NCBI RefSeq assembly: GCF_020736705.1
Contig: NZ_CP085990.1
Location: 2,790,001 to 2,854,000, forward strand
Source of the DNA: Psychrobacter sanguinis
GTDB lineage: Bacteria; Pseudomonadota; Gammaproteobacteria; Pseudomonadales; Moraxellaceae
DNA length: 64,000 nt
Direction of reading: 5' to 3'
The position numbers and the translations under genes are program-made. Positions 9,283 to 17,701 of this stretch are shown piece after piece (within the stretch, counting starts at the first letter, position 1; each line of letters opens with the position of its first letter). A model generated the notes under the pieces. That model worked only from the letters and a program-made list of their open reading frames with translations. It searched no databases and was not told where the DNA came from.

Positions 9283-10431
9283 TTATAGCGCTGCTAAACT
9301 AGATATTAACCTATCATACGCCATTTTGTCCTGCACATTTTGATATCTCGCTATCTTAACGTCTTCAATCAGACCCATTACCTGCTGGATACGTTCTAAT
9401 GTCAGTTCAGTAATTGAAGCATATCCGCCTAAGTTTAAATCTGCTTGTAAAGGATCTAATCCTAGGCTTAGGCGACTAAAATCCATTAGCATAAATTCAG
9501 AAAGCTTAATAAAATCGTCTATAGAAAGGTTCTTTTGCCAATAATCACTGGCAGCAATACTGCTACGCTTACCGACTCTAAGTGCTAACCAAACCTTAAT
9601 CCAAGTGTCCCGATGTTTATACCAGTCACTATCGAGCATGTCTAATGCTGCTAAAGGGGCACCGTTGGCAAGCTTTAATGCCTGCTCGATCTGCACCGTT
9701 AAACTAACCTCATTATCAAACGGGATAACATTATTTTGTTTCACAAAGTTGGTGAGATAATCAGTAACTTTATCACGCTCAATGTGATCGATGGCAACCT
9801 GTTGCACTCGGCTCTTAATAGTAGGCAGTAGCTTAGTTGGCCAATCCGTTATGAGCAACAGATGAATCCCTTCACGGGGCTCCTCTAAAGTCTTAAGTAG
9901 CGCATTTGCTGCTGCCACGGTCATCATATCGGCATTGTCTATCACACATACGCGGCGACCGGAGCTGCCCTGACTAATAAAAGGCTGTAGGTCACGAATC
10001 TCATCTACTTTAATGGAAGTTTTAGCAGGCTCTGAGGAGACCGTGTCGGACTTTTTCTGAGTCTTTTTGGTAGTGCCTTTACTCTTTTTGGTGGCCTCTT
10101 TGTCTTCACTGTCTAACATCATTGGTAAGCTTGAGTCTGGCAAAACTTGTAAATCTGGATGAGTGCCAGACTGCAGCCATTGGCAACTTTGACAATGACC
10201 ACAGGCACCTTGCTGATTAGGACTTCCTATTGTCTGTAACCTATTATCACACAACAACCAAGCAACAAAGCGCCAGACAAAGGCGCGCTTGCCAATCCCT
10301 TGCATACCTGCAAACAGTAAGCCATGGGGCAATCGATCATAACGTGAAATAAGGTGATCCCATGCCGGCTGTTGCCATGGCAATAAAGGTTCAAAATAAA
10401 CACTGTGATCCGAGCTAAGCTGCTGTTTCAT
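9283..10431 (-). CDS. holB: DNA polymerase III delta' subunit
   Basis: This is the 382-residue delta' subunit of the clamp loader. The AAA+ domain has G42-M-Q-G-I-G-K48 as its P-loop. Cysteines C61, C77, C80 and C83 form the zinc module. An S-R-V sequence stands where the sensor Ser-Arg-Cys motif occurs. An insert of about 30 residues rich in Lys, Thr and Ser follows the zinc module (about residues 110-140). The C-terminal helical collar domain is present. It is the last gene of the msbA-lpxK-kdsB-holB run, 59 bases after kdsB, and ends at a strong terminator. Confidence 0.88.
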   Translation of the reverse strand: MKQQLSSDHSVYFEPLLPWQQPAWDHLISRYDRLPHGLLFAGMQGIGKRAFVWRFVAWLLCDNRLQTIGSPNQQGACGHCQSCQWLQSGTHPDLQVLPDSSLPMMLDSEDKEATKKSKGTTKKTQKKSDTVSSEPAKTSIKVDEIRDLQPFISQGSSGRRVCVIDNADMMTVAAANALLKTLEEPREGIHLLLITDWPTKLLPTIKSRVQQVAIDHIERDKVTDYLTNFVKQNNVIPFDNEVSLTVQIEQALKLANGAPLAALDMLDSDWYKHRDTWIKVWLALRVGKRSSIAASDYWQKNLSIDDFIKLSEFMLMDFSRLSLGLDPLQADLNLGGYASITELTLERIQQVMGLIEDVKIARYQNVQDKMAYDRLISSLAAL

Positions 10432-10490
10432 AATCGACTGTTTGACCTTTTATAACGGGTATAAGAGTTGCCCTTAGTAGACAGTGTTCT

Positions 10491-11327
10491 CTACTGTAGC
10501 TCGCTGATAGGCAGAGCATTTAAACGATCTAAGTCTTGCTGCATATCCACACCTGGGGGCAGTTGTACACTCGCCTCGGCTATGGCAATTTTCTCACCGT
10601 TCTCAAGTACCCTTAGCTGCTCAAGACTCTCTAAATTCTCTAACACCCCAGGCGACCAACGCACAAAGTTTTGCAATAATTTAACTCGGTAAGCATAGAT
10701 ACCCAGATGTCTATAAGCGTGATTCGGCACTTCAAGCTTGGGTGCAGTGCTCTCACTACCCTCGTTACTGTTGGCTTGCGCCATGGCCAGAGCATGATCT
10801 CTATCACAAGGGATTGGGGCACGGCTGAAGTACAATGCATTTTGTAAGTTATCAGTAACCACTTTGACCACAGAGGGGCGCATGAACTCTTCATAGTCCA
10901 TAATTGGCTCATAAAGAGTAGACATCACACAATCAGGTTTGCTGACTAACAGATCTTTGACTTGTTCTAATAACTGAGGCGGTACCAACGGCTCATCGCC
11001 TTGCATATTGACTACGATGTCTTCTTCAACCCAGCCTTTAATTTTAGCCACTTCGCTCAATCTGTCAGTGCCAGAAGCGTGGCTTGCATCAGTCATAACC
11101 ACATCATAACCTGCTTCACGACATACTTCTGCGATTCTCGTGTCATCGGTTGCAATACATAAGTCATCTGCAAAAGTGGCTTGGCTCGCTTTTTGTGCCA
11201 CCCATAAAATCATAGGTTTGCCATGGATAAGTAGTAGCGGTTTACCCGGTAATCGAGTGCTTTTGAAACGAGCAGGAATGACAATATGAACTTTTGGCTG
11301 TGAGGCTTTAGTAGGAGATGCGCTCAT
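10491..11327 (-). CDS. kdsB: CMP-Kdo synthetase
   Basis: 3-deoxy-manno-octulosonate cytidylyltransferase activates Kdo with CTP for transfer onto lipid A in the cytoplasm. The N-terminal signature [15 protein letters not shown] is complete, and the N-M-Q-G-D-E-P-L motif binds substrate and metal. At 278 residues it is slightly longer than the usual 250, because of a loop around residues 175-195 (Gly/Ser/Glu/Asn). It lies between lpxK and holB on the same strand, as expected for a lipopolysaccharide cluster. Confidence 0.93.
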   Translation of the reverse strand: MSASPTKASQPKVHIVIPARFKSTRLPGKPLLLIHGKPMILWVAQKASQATFADDLCIATDDTRIAEVCREAGYDVVMTDASHASGTDRLSEVAKIKGWVEEDIVVNMQGDEPLVPPQLLEQVKDLLVSKPDCVMSTLYEPIMDYEEFMRPSVVKVVTDNLQNALYFSRAPIPCDRDHALAMAQANSNEGSESTAPKLEVPNHAYRHLGIYAYRVKLLQNFVRWSPGVLENLESLEQLRVLENGEKIAIAEASVQLPPGVDMQQDLDRLNALPISELQ

Positions 11328-11413
11328 CTGATTTCTCTCGACTGATATTTAAAGATAGAGGTGATGGATGGGGTTGAGAAAGTAGCTAAACTAAAAATTT
11401 AGCTTAGCACAGT

Positions 11414-12532
11414 CTAATTAGCTATACCCAGTGAGTTTAACTGATGATCTAAAATTTTATAAGTGTTTGGGCTTAGTACAGCATGGACTGGCAATACCCA
11501 AATAGACAGATTTTGCAGTTGGGCAGTGCTCTGTACCAATGGGGCAATTTTTACAGCATCTTTGGAGGTGATTATAATTGGTTTATCGGTCAACCCAACC
11601 AAATCTTCTACACTAAATTGGTGGTGATCTGGTTTAGGCTTTGGGTCAACCTTATAACCTAACTGTTGTAGCGTATTAAAAAATCGCTGAGGATAGCCAA
11701 TGCCACTGACCGCATAAACGTGTTTGATATCAGTTATTTCGCTAGTATCAATTATATTTTCAATATTAGAGCCAGACTGACCATTAATCAAAGGCTTTAA
11801 GGCAGCGGACTGTAAATGCATGCGTAGTTTACTATTGGTCTGTTTATCTTCCGAGCTTTGCTGATCTAAGCGCTCATGAAAAATCACAGTGGTATCTTGC
11901 AAACGGCGAATCGGCTCTCTCAAGAATCCCGTGGGTAACAATTGCTTATTACCAAAGCCTCTGGCACTATCCACCACTACCCACTCAATATCTCGCTGTA
12001 GCTTATAATGCTGTAGACCATCATCTGCAATGATTAATTGGGTATCAGGTTGGTGTTTGAGTATGCTTTCAATAGCCTGTTGCCGATTGGGACATACTGC
12101 AACCACTGCGCCCGTTTCGCGGACAATTAAACAGGGCTCATCACCAACGTCTTGAGGCTTACTTTGCAAGGTAACGATCTGCGGCATTAATGATTCATCA
12201 CCGCCATACCCTCTACTGATAACGCCAACTTTAATGCCTTTATTTTTTAAATAAGTGACTAACTCAATAATTAATGGCGTTTTTCCGCTACCACCTACCG
12301 TAATATTACCAACTACCATGACCGGTATAGGCGCTCTATAACTGGACAAAATACCTTTTTGATACAACTTACGCCGAATATACGTCACAGCACCATATAA
12401 TCCGCTTAGTGGCAGTAATAACCACAGCCACCCTGCCTCATTTTGCCAAGCATTAACCATGGCCAACTCTAAATTAAAAGCGTTGCCTTTGTTTTTATCT
12501 TCAGAGTCCGTTGCTTTGAGTTGGGTTGCCAT
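11414..12532 (-). CDS. lpxK: Tetraacyldisaccharide 4'-kinase
   Basis: LpxK phosphorylates the lipid A disaccharide at the 4' position on the inner face of the inner membrane. The N-terminal membrane anchor (about residues 34-50) is followed by the P-loop G75-N-I-T-V-G-G-S-G-K-T85, and further on by the D-D-G-L-Q-H motif. At 372 residues it is slightly long, with a variable Ser/Gln/Asn loop near residues 225-260. It lies between msbA and kdsB on the same strand. Confidence 0.93.
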   Translation of the reverse strand: MATQLKATDSEDKNKGNAFNLELAMVNAWQNEAGWLWLLLPLSGLYGAVTYIRRKLYQKGILSSYRAPIPVMVVGNITVGGSGKTPLIIELVTYLKNKGIKVGVISRGYGGDESLMPQIVTLQSKPQDVGDEPCLIVRETGAVVAVCPNRQQAIESILKHQPDTQLIIADDGLQHYKLQRDIEWVVVDSARGFGNKQLLPTGFLREPIRRLQDTTVIFHERLDQQSSEDKQTNSKLRMHLQSAALKPLINGQSGSNIENIIDTSEITDIKHVYAVSGIGYPQRFFNTLQQLGYKVDPKPKPDHHQFSVEDLVGLTDKPIIITSKDAVKIAPLVQSTAQLQNLSIWVLPVHAVLSPNTYKILDHQLNSLGIAN

Positions 12533-12720
12533 AATAAGTCACAAATGTAGGGTTAAATATTTTTGCTTAGGCTATTTACTTTAAAGGGGTCCATCATTAC
12601 GAATAGACCACCTTAATACCATAAACAGACAATATTGAGAATTTAACAATATCGAGAGGTTTTAAGCACAAGAAACTAATCAACCTAAATTAATTATAGA
12701 TAACTATTTAGCATAGACCG

Positions 12721-14568
12721 CTACTCAGCGTTAAATTGGCTTTCCGCGAAATCTCTATCGTACATGTGGGCATATTGTCCTGATAGTGCCATCAGCTCTT
12801 CATGGCTACCAATTTCAACAATTCTTCCTTTGTCCATAACCACAATTTTATCAGCTGACTCAATGGTGGTCAGTCTATGCGCAATCACCAACGTGGTTCG
12901 ATCTTTCATCACGTTTTCTAAAGCTTGCTGAATATAATATTCAGACTCATTATCTAATGCACTGGTGGCCTCATCTAAAATCAATATCGGTGCATCTTTT
13001 AACAAAGCTCTGGCAATTGAAAGTCTTTGACGCTGACCACCTGATAACTGAAGACCTTCAGCTCCAATAGCGCTATTATAACCATCAGGCATTGCCATAA
13101 TAAAATCATGAGCAAAGGCAGATTTAGCCGCTGAAATAACTTCCTCTTCAGTCTTAGAAGCCAAATCACCATAGGCTATATTATGGCGGACCGTTTCATT
13201 AAATAGAACCACTTGCTGATTGACCATACCAATTTGAGCACGTAGAGAATCAAGCGAGATAGATTCTATTGGCATGTTATCGATGTAAATATCGCCCGAG
13301 CTTGGCTCTAGAGTACGGGTTAGCAAATTAACCAATGTGGTTTTACCAGCACCACTTTTGCCCACAAAGGCCACTGTTTCACCAGCTTTAATATCAAGGG
13401 TGAAATTTTGTAAAGCTTTGGTACCATCAGGATAATGCATAGAGACATGATCAAATACAATATCTCCTTTAACCCGCTCAATATGAGCGCCACCATCCTC
13501 TTCTTCTGGCTCATCTAGGAGGGCAAAAATCGACTCACCAGCAGCAATACCTTTTTGTAATTTCTCATTGATGTCGGTTAAGGTTCTCACTGGCTTACTT
13601 AATAGACCAGCAGCAGTCAAATAAGAAATAAACTCACCTGCTGTGGTGTTAAAGATTACTTCAGGTCTTAAGGCAAGCCATATAACGATTGAAAATGCCA
13701 AGGCCATTAATAGCTGTACGGCAGGCGTATTGATACTGTTGGTAATGACTATTTTCATGCCTTGCTTCAAATTTTCTGAAGAAGCTTTTTCAAAACGCGC
13801 TTGCTCATAGGGTTGCCCCCCATAGTTTTTGACAACTTGATAGCCGCCAATAACTTCATTGGTAATGTGACTCACATCACCCATCGATTTTTGAATACCC
13901 TTCGATAGCTTTAGATAGCGTTTAGACGCCTTTTGGATAAGCCATAAGATGGGGGGTAACACTAAAAATAAAATTAAAGTTAAACGCCAGTTCGAATAAA
14001 GCAAATAGCCAAGCAAGGCTACCACTGTCAAACCATCTCGAACTATAGTTTTTAAAGAATCAGTACTGGCTGCGGTAACTTGCTCCACATCAAAAATAAG
14101 TTTTGAAGAAATGGTACCTGCTGGATTCGCCAAAAAAAACGAATTAGGTAAGCGCAATAACTTATCAAACACTTGCACCCGCAGCTTATACACTAAGTTT
14201 CTTGAAATTAAAGCCGAAAAGTAATTCCCTAAAAACGAGCCAAAACCTCTGATCGTAAACAAAAGTATAATCAAAAACGGAAACAGATCTAACTGCGATT
14301 GAGTACCATTATTAATGGAATCAGTAATAAATTGAATTAGTTTTGCGATACCAATTTCAGTAGCAGAGTTGATACCAAAACCAATAATGGTTAAGCCAAC
14401 GGCCCACCAATATGGAATAATATACTGCATCAATCGAAGGTAGGTTCGGGTTTGCGGAGGATGTTGCGATTGAGGTTTTATTTTAGATTTTATTAAGCTG
14501 TTTTCAGGATCTTTGCGATCGTTGGAAGAAGTTGACGATGCATCTTTAGGTGATGGATTAGTCATCAT
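12721..14568 (-). CDS. msbA: Lipid A export ABC transporter MsbA
   Basis: MsbA flips lipid A core across the inner membrane. The 615-residue protein is a half-transporter: about 45 polar N-terminal residues, six membrane helices (about 55-350), then an ATPase domain with G-K-S-G-A-G-K-T-T near residue 405, the L-S-G-G-Q-R-Q-R signature and I-L-I-L-D-E-A-T-S as Walker B. The directly following lpxK and kdsB support MsbA over other exporters of this type. The ATG is doubled at the start and either could be used. Confidence 0.93.
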   Translation of the reverse strand: MMTNPSPKDASSTSSNDRKDPENSLIKSKIKPQSQHPPQTRTYLRLMQYIIPYWWAVGLTIIGFGINSATEIGIAKLIQFITDSINNGTQSQLDLFPFLIILLFTIRGFGSFLGNYFSALISRNLVYKLRVQVFDKLLRLPNSFFLANPAGTISSKLIFDVEQVTAASTDSLKTIVRDGLTVVALLGYLLYSNWRLTLILFLVLPPILWLIQKASKRYLKLSKGIQKSMGDVSHITNEVIGGYQVVKNYGGQPYEQARFEKASSENLKQGMKIVITNSINTPAVQLLMALAFSIVIWLALRPEVIFNTTAGEFISYLTAAGLLSKPVRTLTDINEKLQKGIAAGESIFALLDEPEEEDGGAHIERVKGDIVFDHVSMHYPDGTKALQNFTLDIKAGETVAFVGKSGAGKTTLVNLLTRTLEPSSGDIYIDNMPIESISLDSLRAQIGMVNQQVVLFNETVRHNIAYGDLASKTEEEVISAAKSAFAHDFIMAMPDGYNSAIGAEGLQLSGGQRQRLSIARALLKDAPILILDEATSALDNESEYYIQQALENVMKDRTTLVIAHRLTTIESADKIVVMDKGRIVEIGSHEELMALSGQYAHMYDRDFAESQFNAE

Positions 14569-14708
14569 GTGCCTTTTTTTATAAAATTCATTTAAAGCGA
14601 ATCCTAGGACATTGGTTAATGCATATAAGGCAATAATTACCCTGCATCATTTTCTAAACGTCATTTTAACGCTTACCTGCCTCAAAGACTCGCTCTGTAA
14701 AAGGTAGA

Positions 14709-15773
14709 TTATGATTTAAAGTGCTGTAATAAAGCCTCTAGTTCTTCGTGACTGTGGAAAAAAATCTCCATACTACCTTTACCACCTTTCTTTTGTTTGA
14801 GCTTGACTGTGGCCCCAAGATAATCAGATAACTGTTGGTTCAGCTTCTCAATCTCTAAATCTTCATTTTGCGAAGCTGGCTTAGTGTTTTTCTCTGGATT
14901 AAGAATGGATTTAACCAACTTTTCTGCATCACGTACAGTCATAGACCCTTCAATGATCTTTTCTGCAATGATAGGCTGCTGTTCTGATGATAAGGACAAT
15001 AAAGCGCGAGCATGTCCCATATCAAGATGGCCTTCACTCAAATGAGTCTTTACATCTTCATGCAAGTGGTTAAGTCGCAACAAGTTTGAGACTGTAGTCC
15101 TCGCCTTACCCACTACCTCTGCAATCATCGCATGACTCATCCCAAATTCAGTATGGAAACGCTGTAAAGCAGCGGCTTGCTCTATCACAGATAAGTCTTC
15201 GCGCTGAATATTTTCAATTAATGCCAGAGCAATGGCCAACTCATCAGACAAAGCACGTTCAATAGCAGGAATAGTATTTTGTCCTGCCATTTTGGCCGCA
15301 CGCCAACGGCGCTCACCAGCGATGATTTCGTGGGTAATGGTGTCTGATACTTTTTCTTCGTTGGCCAATAAAGGGCGAATTACGATGGGCTGCATTACCC
15401 CATGTTGTCTGATTGAGGACGCCAATTCAGCCAACGCCGTCTCACTCATGTCACGTCTTGGCTGATATTTACCTGCCTGCAGACGCTCAACATCCATTTG
15501 CACTAAGGTCATCTCTTCATCAGAAGCCTCATTGGCAGGCTTAACTGAAGTCGTTTCGACCTTATTGACTGCTGTCTTTTTTCTAGGGGCAACTTTCTTA
15601 GCTACCGTGGTATCTTCTATCACAGACTCATTTTGAGCAGGCGAGTCTTTAGTCTCGCGATCAACTTGTAAGTCGTCACGTAAAGCGGCAGCTGTGATTG
15701 CTTTTTCTTTTTTAATAGACCCGAGTAGAGCATCTAACCCTCGGTTTGCAGCTAATCCACGCTTTTTTGCCAT
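14709..15773 (-). CDS. parB: Chromosome partitioning protein ParB (Spo0J)
   Basis: ParB binds parS sites and spreads using CTP to organise the origin region. The 354-residue protein has a variable Lys/Thr/Glu-rich N terminus with an inserted linker to about residue 85. The ParB/Srx core follows, with Q-P-R-R-D and the CTPase motif G-E-R-R-W-R-A, then a helix-turn-helix and a C-terminal dimerisation domain. It follows parA after 233 bases. The N-terminal linker is longer than in most chromosomal ParB proteins. No parS consensus was seen in the window. Confidence 0.92.
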   Translation of the reverse strand: MAKKRGLAANRGLDALLGSIKKEKAITAAALRDDLQVDRETKDSPAQNESVIEDTTVAKKVAPRKKTAVNKVETTSVKPANEASDEEMTLVQMDVERLQAGKYQPRRDMSETALAELASSIRQHGVMQPIVIRPLLANEEKVSDTITHEIIAGERRWRAAKMAGQNTIPAIERALSDELAIALALIENIQREDLSVIEQAAALQRFHTEFGMSHAMIAEVVGKARTTVSNLLRLNHLHEDVKTHLSEGHLDMGHARALLSLSSEQQPIIAEKIIEGSMTVRDAEKLVKSILNPEKNTKPASQNEDLEIEKLNQQLSDYLGATVKLKQKKGGKGSMEIFFHSHEELEALLQHFKS

Positions 15774-15881
15774 CTTGGTTATCCTCTACAACCTGCTTAC
15801 CTGATCTGTTAAGTGGTCTTGATGCTGGTAAAAAACCAACCCCTGAACCACTTAAAATCTAAAATAGTGATAAATATGAGA

Positions 15882-15900
15882 CCACCCCATGTGGGAGGTT
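15882..15900. other. Small inverted repeat between parA and parB
   Basis: The sequence ACCACCCCATGTGGGAGGT can form a short GC-rich hairpin in the parA-parB gap. Neither strand has a strong U-tract, so it is at best a weak attenuator or processing signal. Confidence 0.3.
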
Positions 15901-16006
15901 CATTTTAATGAATTGTGTGTCTCTTGCAAGTGCCATGGCCAGTTATTATTAGTTTTTAATGACTATAAGCAATTAACCGCCAAAACTAATCGCGTTTTGA
16001 AGGCGT

Positions 16007-16759
16007 CTACCGGCTTTGTTTAATAATCTCTGTGGCCAGTTTCCGATAAGCCTGCGCCCCTTTTGAGCTTTTCTCATAATCTAGAACTGGCATACCATGC
16101 GCAGGCGCCTCTGCCAAACGCACGTTTCTAGGAATAATAGTTTTAAACATTAGCTCACCAAAATGAGACTCCAGTTCAGCAGAGACATCGTTAGCTAAGG
16201 TGTTACGAGAATCAAATAAAGTTCTCAATACTCCACGGATATGCAGCTCTGGATTAAGATCTTTTAATCTATCGATCGTTTGTGATAAATCTGCCAAACC
16301 TTCGAGTGCGTAATACTCACATTGCATAGGAATAATAACACCCTGCGTGGCCACCATCGCATTAATCGTCAAAAGGTTAAGGCTTGGCGCACAGTCTATA
16401 ATGACATAATCATAATCGTCCACTGTTTGCATGGCCTTACTCAAAAGTAAGTGACTGTCACTTTTACCCATTAAGGTAATGTCGATGCCAGACAAATCAC
16501 GATTGGCACCCACTACATCGAATCCTGCTGGACTTGGGTAAATAGCCTCTTTTAAATCAACGCCATCTAATAAAACATCGGCTATGGTCAATTCAAGCGA
16601 ACGCTTTTCAAGCCCTGTGCCTGATGTGGCATTACCTTGGGGGTCCAAATCAATAAGCAATACTTTTTTACGTCGACCGGCAAGGCTTGCGGCCAAGTTC
16701 ACTGCTGTTGTGGTCTTACCCACACCGCCTTTTTGATTTGCAATTGCCAGAATTTCCAT
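16007..16759 (-). CDS. parA: Chromosome partitioning ATPase ParA (Soj)
   Basis: This 250-residue deviant Walker-A ATPase has K10-G-G-V-G-K15-T-T at the very N terminus, as in Soj-type chromosomal ParA without an N-terminal DNA-binding domain. The I-I-D-C-A-P-S motif and the Q-C-E-Y-Y-A-L-E-G segment are also present. It moves ParB-parS complexes on the nucleoid. It lies between rsmG and parB, the classic gidB-parA-parB order that often sits near the chromosome origin. Confidence 0.95.
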   Translation of the reverse strand: MEILAIANQKGGVGKTTTAVNLAASLAGRRKKVLLIDLDPQGNATSGTGLEKRSLELTIADVLLDGVDLKEAIYPSPAGFDVVGANRDLSGIDITLMGKSDSHLLLSKAMQTVDDYDYVIIDCAPSLNLLTINAMVATQGVIIPMQCEYYALEGLADLSQTIDRLKDLNPELHIRGVLRTLFDSRNTLANDVSAELESHFGELMFKTIIPRNVRLAEAPAHGMPVLDYEKSSKGAQAYRKLATEIIKQSR

Positions 16760-16845
16760 AGGGCTACTCTTTTACCTCAATAAAGCAGGTTGATTTAAAT
16801 AGTTATTATATTATCAATTAAATAATGACACGGCTCTGTGATTTA

Positions 16846-17523
16846 TTAATCACTTATTTTGACCAGTTCAGTCAAATGACGGGTCTCGTGCAAATAAGGT
16901 ACATCCAAAGCGATATGCTCTATCTGCCACTCATTGACCAGAGCATTAATATCCTCTGGTTCAGGAATTAACCCTTTCATGGCTTGAAGCCAGCCATTTT
17001 TAGCTAACCTTGGTTCAGCAGCGTCAACGAAATCTGTCAAGCTAGCGAACGCCCTTGAGGTGACCACATCAAACTTATCATGTTCTTCAGGCACAAAATT
17101 CTCAATACGACTGGCCACTGGGATCACGTTGGTTATTTTAAGCTCAGAGATAGATTGGCGAATAAAGCGAATCTTCTTTTGATTACTGTCTAATACGGTA
17201 ACCTCACGCTGCGGCTGACAAATAGCGATGATGACACCCGGCAAGCCTGCTCCCGTACCAATATCTAAAAGCTTACCAGATTTCAGATGTGGCAATATGG
17301 CCAAGCAGTCAATAATATGTTTAATAAGCGCTTCTTTTGGCTGTTTAATTGCTGTCAGATTATAAGCTTTGTTCCAGAACAACAACTTATCCAAATACAA
17401 CATTAATTTACCGCGTTGTTCAGCACTAATCTCTAGCTTTAATTGTTCAATCGAATCAAGCAAAAGTCTATCAAGTTCTTGATATTGATTAGATATCACT
17501 TGAAACTCAGTGGGGGTCATCAT
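16846..17523 (-). CDS. rsmG: 16S rRNA (guanine527-N7)-methyltransferase
   Basis: RsmG methylates G527 of 16S rRNA with S-adenosylmethionine. The 225-residue protein shows the binding loop L-L-D-I-G-T-G-A-G-L-P-G and the V-T-S-R-A-F-A segment of the family. It is the first gene of the rsmG-parA-parB run. Loss of RsmG causes low-level streptomycin resistance in other bacteria. Two adjacent ATG codons start the frame. Confidence 0.94.
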   Translation of the reverse strand: MMTPTEFQVISNQYQELDRLLLDSIEQLKLEISAEQRGKLMLYLDKLLFWNKAYNLTAIKQPKEALIKHIIDCLAILPHLKSGKLLDIGTGAGLPGVIIAICQPQREVTVLDSNQKKIRFIRQSISELKITNVIPVASRIENFVPEEHDKFDVVTSRAFASLTDFVDAAEPRLAKNGWLQAMKGLIPEPEDINALVNEWQIEHIALDVPYLHETRHLTELVKISD

Positions 17524-17701
17524 TTTATCGCTACCATACTGTACTATAATACAGGCAAATTCTGGGTTTATCTGAAGCCAAAGTGTTTAGCGTGGCATTA
17601 TAACACGTTCCAAATTTTTTTAGATGTTATCCCGATGTCTATCATGCGATATACTCAACATTATTTTTATTCATTTTTTCATCATTTGATTTGAGCAAAT
17701 T

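Noticed and set aside
14709..17523. parS sites near parAB
   Set aside because: I looked for the TGTTTCACGTGAAACA consensus by eye in the window and found no convincing copy.
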